Below, in pieces: positions 55,561-64,000 of a DNA stretch of 64,000 bases; the first letter of the stretch is position 1; each line of letters starts with the position of its first letter. The notes below the pieces were generated by a model. That model was not told the DNA's origin. It worked only from the letters and a program-made list of their open reading frames with translations, and searched no databases. Both the position numbers and the translations under genes were made by a program. This DNA comes from Halisarca cf. caerulea (taxonomy: Eukaryota; Porifera; Demospongiae; Chondrillida; Halisarcidae): positions 6,985,618-7,049,617 of the forward strand of contig CAUJGJ010000444.1 in assembly GCA_963170055.1 (NCBI GenBank). Direction: 5' to 3'.

Positions 55561-56226
55561 CAATGAAAACAGACAGTAAGATGATCCAAAGAAAAGTGTG
55601 CGTGTCACATGTGTGCTGTTCACCTATTGCGATTTAGTCTTATTTTTGATCTCATACTGATAAACAGTGTCATCTCATTCTCCTTGGTTGCTGGTTTTTG
55701 GAGTAGTTAAGTGGGAAATATACTTTCTTTAGGGAAGTTGCTTATCCTGATCTAGACAACAGACATTTGATCTTGCAGGTACAAGAAGAAGGGACATTGC
55801 ATTAGTGTGCTCGTGCGGGTGTGTGTATGTGTGCATGTTTGTGTGTGCTTCCATACAAATGACTGACATATTCAGAGTCTACTGGGTACCAACTACATCT
55901 CTGATGAAGGTATAAACTTCTTCTTGTAAATATATATTGGCATAGTGACAGTGTGCCTGTGTGCACGACATTGCAAAATCAACGTATGTACGATCACACA
56001 TAATACAACTGTAAAGGTCACCCTTGTCAGACATTCTGTCATCTTTCATACAAAGTGTGGCAGAAAATCCCCCCTACATCAGCATTTTACAAGAACAACC
56101 AGCCAGCAGAAAATGCACAGATGTACCTTGTCACAAACCTTTATGACCGCTAATCCTGCCACAACATGCATATTACAATCATGTACTGTACGTACATGAC
56201 ATGATATTGTATAGGTATTCAATACT
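55561..56226. other. No supported gene
   Basis: A GT-rich tract lies at about 55806..55850. A short unrecognised frame runs 55945..56199. Confidence 0.5.
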
Positions 56227-56700
56227 CAAGGATCTACCATTGAATTGCATAGCAGGCAATGCAATTGGTAATGGCAATTGCCTGTTTAATTCCATCTCCA
56301 TATTACTGTGGGGTTCAGAAGCCAAAGCCAGTTGGCTGCGGCTTGGTGCAACAGTGTGGGGAGCTCCTCATCATGAGCATTGCCTACAACAAATGGTGAG
56401 GACTTTGAAGATAATGTTTTAACCAATGAAGAGAAAACCTTCAAGGCAGCTTGCCTCATACAGTCCCTGATTCTACACATTTCCATTGCTGTGCCTGAAT
56501 GATCAGAATGCTGCATATGCTTTCATGGTGGAAAACTGTAGCAGTGACATCGTGCAGTCTATTCCACAGCCATGTGTTTTGTCCAAGCAGGATACAATTA
56601 GGTTTAGTTTTCCTGCAAGCCAAAAGGACACAGATAGATGGTCGCTATTCCAGCGAGGAAAGATTTATTTTTAATGCTTGCAACACATGTGCAAAATCAG
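56227..56700 (+). pseudogene. OTU-like cysteine protease fragment
   Basis: The frame contains IAGNAIGNGNCLFNSISILL then WGSEAKASWLRLGATVWG. This matches the OTU catalytic block (GDGNCLFRSIS...LR) with the nucleophilic Cys present and the first Asp replaced by Asn. Later frames (KTFKAACLIQSLILHISIAV) run on with stops. OTU-like domains are frequent in invertebrate DNA transposons, which fits this setting. Confidence 0.6.
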
Positions 56701-57002
56701 CAATGATGATGTTCTAATTACATGCAGGCAAACTTTAAGTGCAATACTTGGCTGGTGTCTTGCAAACACCAATCCAGATGTTTTGTGAGGGACATTGAAC
56801 AGAGTATGAAGGATTAGATTAGTTCATCCCTGTCCTTGTTTTCAAGGTTGTCTAGTTCCACCACTGCAAATAATGTGGGCATTTGCAGGAAAGAAGCGAG
56901 GTCACACCTGCTCTAGATCTCTGAAATCATATCATACCTCTAGCTAGTAGAACAGTAGGCAAGTGCAGTATCAACTATTATGCTTCATGCTGTCCAATTA
57001 TA

Positions 57003-57258
57003 GGTAACATGCCCATTTTGAAATCCCCCTATAAGAGAATGCGATATGGCCTGTAGTTATTCTAATGAAGTCACCCGGGTGCTATGCAATGATTGCCAAA
57101 AATGGTGTCATTGCAGGTGCATTGGCCTACCGCAAAGTGTGTTGAAGACAAGTGAGTCCTTTTCATGTTGCAATCCAGATAATTGCAGCAATACAATGCG
57201 AGTGGATTTAACACATAAAATTAACCGCATTCAATATCAATTAACCAATATTTTATGA
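57003..57258 (+). pseudogene. PHD-finger-like fragment
   Basis: VLCNDCQKWCHCRCIGLPQS, preceded by CSYS and followed by FSCCNPDNC, fits the Cys4-His-Cys3 layout of PHD fingers (CxxCxxWxHxxCxGL). Transposon proteins in invertebrates often carry such fingers. No longer frame surrounds it. Confidence 0.5.
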
Positions 57259-57433
57259 ATAACCATACAGAGTACTAAATTATTATTGCGGAATTTCTTG
57301 AGTGCAGCATACTACACTAGTTCAATTAAGTGAATACAATCTGTGCGTCTATCATGGATCCAACAATTAAATCAACAATCCCATACCAATAGGAGCCTTG
57401 TACACTTGCCTTTACATGGTATCGCTATAGACA

Positions 57434-57670
57434 TTGTCCGGGAAGGTGATAAGGGATGGAGTAGAAGTTACAAAGTTGGAGTGTGTCGGTCACATACAGA
57501 AACGCATGGGAACTGGTCTACGAAAATTGAAGAAAGAAAAAAGGCTGGGAGGGAAAGTGAAACTGACAGATGCACTAATCGACTCGATGCAAATGTATTA
57601 TGGTAAAGCCATTTGTGAAAATAAGGGGTGTGCTGAAGAAATGCAGAAAGCTACACTTGCAATATCCTAA
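57434..57670 (+). pseudogene. Fragment of a metazoan transposon protein (KLECVGHxQKR block)
   Basis: The 78-codon frame reads VTKLECVGHIQKRMGTGLRK, then KVKLTDALIDSMQMYYGKAI, the hallmark block of a transposase-like family that is multicopy in insects, cnidarians and sponges. Together with the OTU and PHD fragments upstream it may represent one decayed element between about 56.2 and 57.7 kb. Confidence 0.5.
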
Positions 57671-57902
57671 TAAAAGAAGAGCACAATATAAGGGACCTCC
57701 CTGGCAGTGGGAGCAACAGGTTCACTCCTAAAGTAGATGAATGGAAGAATATACACAGCACTTCACTACTGATTGTATTATTACAAGCTGCTTAACTGAT
57801 GGGGGCAAACGGGATGAGTTGGCACCCAATTTTGATCAAGTGGTGCCTCTATATCAAGTCATTGTCCACTAGTGCATATAGTACACTCTAGGAAGTGCTA
57901 CA

Positions 57903-58560
57903 ACTACCATCAAGTCAGCTAGCTCCAATATGCAGTTGGCTGTGGAGCACCCTGAAGTGGTGGAAAGTTACCTGGAGGCTGAGCTTGCTGCCAGTAATCT
58001 GGCTGGCCCCTTCCACTTAGAGGAGTTGCCAGGCATGTCTTCAATCGCTTCGGTGTGATCCCCAAACCAAACAAACCTGGTAAAAGGCACTTGATAGTTG
58101 ACCTTTCATACCCAGAGGGCCACAGCATTGATGATGGAATATCTTCTTCTGATGCTAGCATGATCTACTCTTCCATCGACGATGCAGCTAGTCTCATCTG
58201 TGATGCAGGTAAGGGTGCACTTTTGGCCAAAACTGACATAGCCAGTGCCCTTCGCATAATTCCAGTGCATCCCGGTGACGGCACCTTTCAGGTATGTTTT
58301 AAGCAAGGTCGTGCCTACGTCGACAAGCAGCTCCCCTTTGGCCTCAGGTCTGCTCCTGACAAGGCAATGAGAAAGCTGGCCTTTCAGGGCAGATTGGCTA
58401 ACTACACTCAGCCGGACTGGAAGGTAGTTGACCAAGTTGCAGAGCGTCACTGCAATGCTAAGTTTTATCGTCATGGCCAATCCCTTTGTGTTGGTACCCC
58501 CAGAGCAATAGATTTATCCCCAACAACCCCCAGAGAATTACTTATAAATTATGGAATTTG
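57903..58560 (+). pseudogene. DIRS-like reverse transcriptase fragment
   Basis: Frame 1 has AAELAASNLAGPFHLEEL (approximately) then shifts to NRFGVIPKPNKPGKRHLIVD, LSYPEGHSIDDGISS, LLAKTDIASALRIIPVHP and VDKQLPFGLRSAP. These correspond to the RT fingers, motif A with its Asp, and motif B of the DIRS/Ngaro group. There is one frameshift near 58038. After about 58370 the sequence changes to the YTQPDWKVVD block that recurs at 60240..60330. The motif C (DD) region is missing. Confidence 0.7.
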
Positions 58561-58785
58561 AATTACTGGCTTCCCTACCTTGCTGGCGAGGCCCTCTCTC
58601 CCAAGAGCTCCCATTTACAATTTCTACTATGAGCTCTTAGCAATTGCAATTGCAACAGGCCTAACACCCTGAAAAGCAGATTAACCTCCTTTAAAAGTAT
58701 TACCCCCAACCAAATACATGATCCCCATGGCCACCATCTTACCAATACTCCCAGAGCTTGTAGAAATTAACTTCCATCTCTTTCT
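58561..58785. repeat. Dispersed repeat shared with 60230..60430
   Basis: 58360..58590 matches 60245..60420 (ATTTATCCCCAACAACCCCC, ATTACTGGCTTCCCTACCTT), so the block downstream of the RT is repeated about 1.85 kb away. Confidence 0.7.
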
Positions 58786-59300
58786 ATTCCAGATACAGAA
58801 ACAAAGTACCTGAACACCCCTTACCCTCACCCACTCTTTCTATTCCATGATATGGAAACAAAGTAACCCTCACACACCTATGCAAGAACAGAGTACCTGG
58901 TACCCTCACACACCTATGCAAGAACAGAGTACCTGGTACCCTCAACACACCTACACAAGAACATTGCATGGCACATATCACGTATCATTTTCAATATGGG
59001 GAGCCGTTAACCATAGGCACCCACAATTACATGTATATGTGCATAATTGAGTTTGAATACCAGGTCCTGGTTTATCCACAATATTATATGTTATTATGAA
59101 AGCATGCAATTCCCTCAACACTTTGGAACATGGATTCACTATACATCAAACTTGAAATTATGTCTATGTTTCAGTGGATTTGTATAGGCTTACTAAGAGA
59201 GCCTTTTCAATATTGTTGATCAGCAGTACCTGCTACCCTCACACACCTATACAAGAACAGAGTACCTGTTATCCTCACACACCAACACAAGAACAGAGTG
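58786..59300. repeat. Imperfect 36-bp minisatellite, two clusters
   Basis: CCTCACACACCTATGCAAGA, ACAGAGTACCTGGTA repeats at 58868..58965, with degenerate copies from 58793. A second cluster lies at 59227..59300. Proline/threonine-rich ORFs are artefacts of the repeat. Confidence 0.8.
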
Positions 59301-59710
59301 GATTTTGCGAGAGCAGAGCTAGCAGAGTTTAAGCAAAGACGGCAGCTCCTCTCCTCCACTGAGGTAAGCACCACCATTGGTAGTGACGTCTGCTGAATCA
59401 CGAGTCAAGCTGGAGAAAGCAATGAAGGCCACTTAATGATTTGGAAGAGCACTATCAAAGGTGCAGGGCTGGGTCTCTTAGTGCATGGGGACTGAGCCAA
59501 TTTCAGGGGCATACGTATCCAGGATTTTTGTAGGATGGTTCCAGTCAGCCAGTAAAAGAGGGTTTTGCTGCACCGCTCGATCATTCTTGCAAATATAATT
59601 ATATGTACGTCTTATATATATGTCTTATTATTTTAATTAATATTGATAATTATCATTACATTCAAACCAAGACATTGTACATAAATGATAAGAAATGGTT
59701 AATTACTGCA

Positions 59711-59761
<51 letters not shown>

Positions 59762-60439
59762 TCTTTTTGCAAAAGCCACAAGCCTATTCTGACACACTAG
59801 CCTAATGATTACATCATTTTTGTCACATGATGTCAAATAAAATGGCTGTTTTTGTCATCGTTCATTTGAAGAGAATTTAGAGACTTACATTGGTTAGATA
59901 AGCCTAATACAACATTTGAGAATTACTAAAGTTTTATTTTTCAAAGCTTTACTTTGTTCCCTGGATCTAGTTTAAAAAAGCACATTATTTTGTTTGTCTT
60001 GGCAATTTTGAGAGGGGTTTCCTGAAACCTTAGAAACCCCCTCCATACACCCTTGAATTTGTACATAGCCAGTGACAAATTTTTCACTTTTTATTCCCTC
60101 CACCCCCTTCCCATAGATCACCTCACCTGCAACCCTGATTATGAATTGGGTGTAAATAATTTATTTTTGGTGCCAATCACTATGACGGAACCAACTTATG
60201 GAGGGACGTCAACCAAGGGGGGCTGAACCAAAGGGCCTGGACGAGGCAATGAGAGAGCTGGCCTCTCAGAGCCCATCGGTTAACTACACCCAGCCAGACT
60301 GGAGGGTAGTTGACCATGTTGCAGACATCACTGCAATGCTTATTTATCCCCAACAACCCCCAAAGAGTTATTTATAAATTATGCAATTTCAAATTACTGG
60401 CTTCCCTACCTTGAGGAAGGGGGTAATATATCCCCAACC
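59301..60439. other. No supported gene; (TA)n microsatellite
   Basis: (TA)n at 59711..59757. 60230..60430 is the second copy of the block at 58360. No other feature was seen. Confidence 0.6.
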
Positions 60440-60808
60440 AAACAGTGCCACAGATGTGAACCTGGGACAATGATGGTTCTAACGGCTACAAATGGAGAAG
60501 TCCCAGTTGTCGCACTTTTTCTTTTGTATAAGGAGGATCTATTTACAGACAAGAAAGATTTTCCACAACTCTTTAGTAAACTATGTCTGCAGACATGGTT
60601 AATGATGATTTGGTTTTGGGTCATCAGCTTTCCTGTCACCAAGGCAGCAACACAGGCCAAGATTGCAGAGAGCTCTGTTGGGAACATCTACCTCTGGTTG
60701 CGTGATGCATGTTCTTGGAAGTTGGTGCAAACTAAATTAGGATTCCTAGGTGGCCCGAGAACAAGGTAGTGCACATTGATGAGTCACTCTTCAGACACCA
60801 GCCAAAGG
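60440..60808 (+). pseudogene. Merlin/IS1595-like transposase fragment
   Basis: A zinc-ribbon-like CHRCEPG is followed by KKDFPQLFSKLCLQTWLMMI, SSVGNIYLWLRDACSWKLV, LGFLGGPRTR, and after a stop VHIDESLFRHQPK. The LGGPG...IDESLF block carries the first catalytic Asp/Glu of ISXO2/Merlin transposases. The end of the fragment looks like an exon end (CCAAAG|GTA). The stop between the R and VHIDE shows decay. Confidence 0.65.
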
Positions 60809-61128
60809 TATGAAGATGAATATTTAAATGTGCTGTTGTAATGTCATTAACCTGATTAATTATATGATCTGTGCAGAAAGGAAGATGGAGGACAGCTACG
60901 GTAGGGATCAAAAAAAAAGTCAACATCACTATCCGCAATACGTGTGTATTACGAGCATATTACTGTGCGTAATAACGGAGAATAGCGTAATCACTGAAGA
61001 AAAGTGTAATTAGTAATAATGTATACTCATGTGAGCACAGATGATGTATCGCCTCGTGTTTCGAGGTGTGTGTGAAGTATAGAGCAAATTGTTTTTCGGT
61101 TAAGATTTTGATAGTTCTGTGGATAATG

Positions 61129-62120
61129 ACATACAGTTCGTACAAACAGCAGAGGATTTTATATTGGCATTCGCAGGGGCTCAAAGCTCCTGCGGTAAGA
61201 AAACATCTCTTAGAGGAGAATCTGGTTTGTACGCGGGTAGGTATCTTCAAGTTCATCCAAAAATGGATCGCTAACGGTAGCATCGCAAGAAAGGGAGGAT
61301 CCGGCAGGCCCCTGACAGCAACTGTACCCGTTGAGGAGATTGTGGAATGCCAAATGCAGGACGACGAAACAAGTGCAAAACAGCTGAACGTGATTTTGAA
61401 CAAAAGCGGACACCACCTTTCCAAGAGTACCATTCTTCATTGTAGGAAAGGCTAGGCTGGAACTATTGCGGTACTGCGTACTGCCAGATGATACGGGAAC
61501 AGAACAAAGGCAAGCGTCTTACTTGGGCCCTGGAAAACCGCAACGACAATTTCTACCATGTAATCTGGACGGATGAAACCACTGTGCAGATGGAAACTCA
61601 CAGGCGCTTCAGTTGCAGGAAAAGGACTCAGAGACCAAGGTACAAACCAAGACCTAAGCATCCCATAAAAGTGCATGTGTGGGGAGGAATAAGCTGGGCT
61701 GGAAGAACAGGAGTCTGTATCTTTGAGGGCAAAATGAACGCTCCTATGTATACAAAGTTGTTGGAAAATGCCTTGATTCCTTTTATTCGCGAGTATTACC
61801 CAGCAGGCCATCGCTTCCAACAAGATAACGATCCAAAACATACCTCAAGGCATGCCAGCAAGTTTTTCGAAGAAAACAACATTTTGTGGTGGAAGACTCC
61901 TCCAGAATCGCCAGATCTCAATCCTATTGAGAATTTATGGCACAAACTGAAGGAATTTATCAGGAGAGAGATCAAACCAAGAACAAAGCAGCAACTAATC
62001 AATGGGATCCAAGAGTTTTGGGAAACTATGGACATTTCTCAGTGCCATAAGTACATAGGGCACTTGAAAAAAGTCATTCCAGCTGTGATTGCAAATGATG
62101 GTGATGCAACTGGGTACTGA
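61129..62120 (+). pseudogene. Tc1/mariner DD34E transposase with one frameshift
   Basis: The frame from ATG 61129 gives an HTH N-terminus (MTYSSYKQQRILYWHSQGLK) and the linker GSGRPLTATVP. It stops at 61455 through a single-base shift; the neighbouring frame continues NYCGTAYCQMIREQNKGKR without loss and stays open to 62120. The catalytic residues are intact: WTDET (D1), QDNDPKHTS (D2) and PDLNPIENLW (E), with 34 residues between D2 and E, which is the Tc1 class. Length would be about 330 residues, normal for the family. Clear TIRs were not found, although GTATCCGCAATAC-like strings occur on both sides (60926 and 62918). Confidence 0.85.
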
Positions 62121-62239
62121 AAGCATGTACATGATGAATCTGCTTTGCTATTCTACATGACTATATTGTATGTATATATATTGTATATTCTACTATTATT
62201 GGGAGGATGGGATACCACAAGTAAAATGTCACACTTGGT

Positions 62240-62825
62240 TCTTTTCCTACTTCCTCCTCTTCCTCCTCCTTCCTCTTCCTCCTCTTCTTCCCAGGCTGGC
62301 TAGGTTCTTGTTCTGCAGTGACTTTCCCCTCTTTGTCAACTTCGACTTGGTCACATTACATACAGAGCTTAATGAGCTTTTCTTGGCTTCTCCACTATTT
62401 TCGTCCTGCTGGGCCGTTAGGAAGTCTTCCTGTGCTGTTCTGACATCGCTTAAGAGCTTCCAATTTCCTTTATTATACCTTTAAACAAGCGTTTACCAAC
62501 TTTCGCGGAAGTTTCTTGGCCAATGCTGCAGTTTGTTGAGTTGGCAAGATCACGCTTCAAGATGGGAACACTCGCTTCGTCTGGCCAAAACACTAAAAAC
62601 CATTTGTTCTCCTAAACAAAACGAAAACGGGTTAACAAGCAGACTAGTTGTACGTAAACTACAAGTGTAAAACTAGCGAAAATACCTGTCTTCTTTGCCG
62701 ATTCCTTTAATGCTTTTCGGAGACTCATAATAGACAATAACTGAAATCCTCCTTGAAATCGATTCCTCTGCCACTGGTAAATCACCTTTGTTGCACAATA
62801 ATTCCAAGGTTGCCGATACAGCCAT
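62240..62825 (-). CDS. Minus-strand spliced gene fragment, WPDE-type N-terminus
   Basis: Exon 1 (62825..62686) starts MAVSATLELLCNKGDLPVAE and ends at a CAG|GTATTT donor. A second piece begins after TTTGTTTAG at 62611 and reads ENKWFLVFWPDEASVPILKR, then SIGQETSAKVGKRLFKGIIK, stopping near 62455. A third frame continues SDVRTAQEDFLTAQQDENSG and ends in a basic GRRGGRGRRRKRRK run near 62245. The pattern (W.LV.WP.E.SV...VG..V......G.I) resembles the N-terminal module of BEN-like or TnpA-like metazoan proteins. The exon 1/2 phase does not join cleanly, and there is a frame change near 62455, so it may be decayed. Confidence 0.4.
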
Positions 62826-63054
62826 TTTATAGGAAATAATATTTCGCGCCCTTCTACAACTGAGTCCGACTTCGCAATCTGCAATTCTATTGGTCAAAAT
62901 GTGTCATGGTGTATCCGCAATACATTTATGCAATCGTAATACGCAATGCAAACCGGAGAGTGATTTATCTGCAATACACTTGGTGATTACTGCACAATAC
63001 AATACGTATTACTATTACGAAATGTAAACTATTTTGTTTATTTGGAATTTTATT

Positions 63055-63182
63055 TTCTATTTTGTTTTCATTTGGACTTCCGGTGTGTAACGCTCGTCCG
63101 ATATATATATATATATATATATAATATGGATTTGAAGAAAAGTCTTATAATAGAGAATTTATATAATAGTAATAGAGAAGTA
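63055..63182. mobile_element. GGGGCTGCC MITE, interrupted left half
   Basis: TTGTTTTCATTTGGACTTCC, GTGTGTAACGCTCGTCCGAT, (AT)n, then AATATGGATTTGAAGAAAAG up to AATAGAGAAGTA. In the copies at 53040..53150 and 53750..53855 the next bases are TGAATTTATACAGG. Here they are replaced by CCGTACTTCC, the start of another element. Confidence 0.8.
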
Positions 63183-64000
63183 CCGTACTTCCTCTAAAAA
63201 TTCGGAAATCTAATTTTCGACAGGGCAGCCCGATTATGCCTTCTAATCCTTCTAAAAATTCGAATTTTGCACGACTCCAATATTCGGGGTAGACCCTCTA
63301 ATTTCGCCAATTGATTTTCTGTATACACCTCCACAGATAGGTGAGAACACGTGTTTCCATTAATTGTAATTTTGTTTCTTGAGAGAACAAAGATAGTATT
63401 GTCTTCAGTTGGAAGAATGTCATCTGACAGTGAGATTGAGATTACCGGCTATAGGGACCCGCCGCCATCCCCCGAACGCATTGACTTGACGGCAACGAAG
63501 ACAAGAAAGAGACAGAGCTCTCTTTTAGATTTTATTGCGAGTCCAGGACAGTCATCATCAACGCAGTGGCCATCATTTCTGCAGAGCTACAAGCCCCATC
63601 ACCCATTGAACAAGAATCAAGCGACATCCGTTTCAAAACGTAAGGAAATAGTAGTGCCAAAGGAATCCTCGGATTCTGAGGAAAAACCTGATGTGCATGC
63701 TCCACCTCAAGAAAAAAAGCTGAATTCTAGAGGAAAGTATTGTGCGTATACACTGCAGTTTAAACTCAAAGCCATTCAAGCTGTGCAGGCCTCAGATGCT
63801 AGGACAGTGGCCAAGCAATTTCAACTACCACGTTCAACACTTGAAACATGGGTGAAAACTTACAGCCAGGATGACTTGAAAGAATGTAAATCCTCTAAAG
63901 GTAAAGGCAAGAAAGGTGTTCACTTTAAAACAGGAGCCGGAAGACCTCTTACCTACCCCGAAAGCATGGATGCTGAATTAGCTGAGTGGGTCCTGCATCA
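63183..64000 (+). mobile_element. Pogo-like element inserted at TA, left part only
   Basis: Starts CCGTACTTCCTCTAAAAATT directly after TA (63181..63182) within the MITE. TTCTAAAAATTCGAATTTTG repeats the same motif near 63250. The first 230 bases are AT-rich with TCTAAAAATTCG motifs, followed by the DNA-binding protein below. The right end lies beyond the window. Confidence 0.65.
63417..64000 (+). CDS. Pogo/CENP-B-type DNA-binding protein, 5' part (partial)
   Basis: Open from ATG 63417 to the window end (194 codons, no stop). The first 100 residues are Ser/Pro-rich and disordered, with SSLLDFIASPGQSSSTQWPS and an acidic SSDSEEKPD. Residues about 108..150 form a psq/CENP-B-like HTH (YTLQFKLKAIQAVQASDART then VAKQFQLPRSTLETWVK). 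After a Lys-rich linker comes GAGRPLTYPESMDAELAEWV, the start of the second HTH seen in pogo/Tigger and CENP-B proteins. Position right after a TA-inserted terminus fits a Tc1/mariner-pogo transposase. A DDE core should follow outside the window. Confidence 0.7.
   Translation, partial: MSSDSEIEITGYRDPPPSPERIDLTATKTRKRQSSLLDFIASPGQSSSTQWPSFLQSYKPHHPLNKNQATSVSKRKEIVVPKESSDSEEKPDVHAPPQEKKLNSRGKYCAYTLQFKLKAIQAVQASDARTVAKQFQLPRSTLETWVKTYSQDDLKECKSSKGKGKKGVHFKTGAGRPLTYPESMDAELAEWVLH

Noticed and set aside
60905..63030. Tc1 terminal inverted repeats at the GTATCCGCAATAC-like strings
   Set aside because: The strings are in direct, not inverted, orientation and the match is short. The downstream one lies beyond a separate minus-strand gene.

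Overview
The window looks like a piece of a transposon-saturated invertebrate nuclear genome, most likely an early-branching metazoan such as a sponge or cnidarian. The reasons are spliced genes with GT/AG introns, AT-rich spacers, many micro- and minisatellites, and a broad mixture of decayed transposon protein families (CACTA/Plavaka, Tc1, pogo/Tigger, piggyBac, Merlin-like, Ty3/gypsy, DIRS-like, CR1/L2-like LINEs, and OTU-, Ulp1- and PHD-bearing elements). No rRNA, tRNA or CRISPR was recognised, and no clear single-copy housekeeping gene. Species assignment is inference.

The centrepiece is 10196..21149. I read this as one complete CACTA-superfamily DNA transposon of about 10.95 kb. It begins CACTG and ends CAGTG, has inverted ends of about 27 bp, and is flanked by ATT on both sides as a 3-bp target-site duplication. 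In order and on one strand it carries: a two-exon protein-kinase gene whose splice phase fits; two 50-bp minisatellite arrays; a six-exon Plavaka/tnp2-type transposase of roughly 950 residues, open in all its large exons; and a multi-exon coiled-coil protein with an acidic tail that could be the TnpA-like second protein. Short TTTACT/GGTAAA motifs cluster at both ends, as subterminal repeats do in CACTA elements. A kinase as cargo of a CACTA element is the most unusual biology here.

Left of it (1..10195) lie a decayed DDE transposase, a LINE 3' end, copy 1 of a low-copy repeat (5395..7022) and a LINE with ORF1, endonuclease and the start of the RT (7500..9775). Right of it (21150..35960) lie LINE ends, hairpin MITEs, a Tc1 fragment, copy 2 of the low-copy repeat (29290..31205), a frameshifted Tigger/pogo gene and a Ulp1-like fragment. 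From 35964 to about 43400 a segment of about 4.1 kb is tandemly duplicated, and each copy carries the same fragment of the CACTA transposase. A piggyBac fragment follows, then a small CCCH zinc-finger gene at 45178..45543.

The last third (46 to 64 kb) is a mosaic of element-derived exons, a palindromic 45/46-bp minisatellite, MITEs with perfect hairpins, Ty3/gypsy integrase, DIRS-like RT, a Merlin-like exon, a Tc1 transposase with a single frameshift, and the 5' part of a pogo-like element. The left edge of that last element can be fixed to the base because it interrupts a MITE whose intact copies lie elsewhere in the window. Most coding capacity here belongs to mobile elements, and coordinates of decayed genes are approximate.
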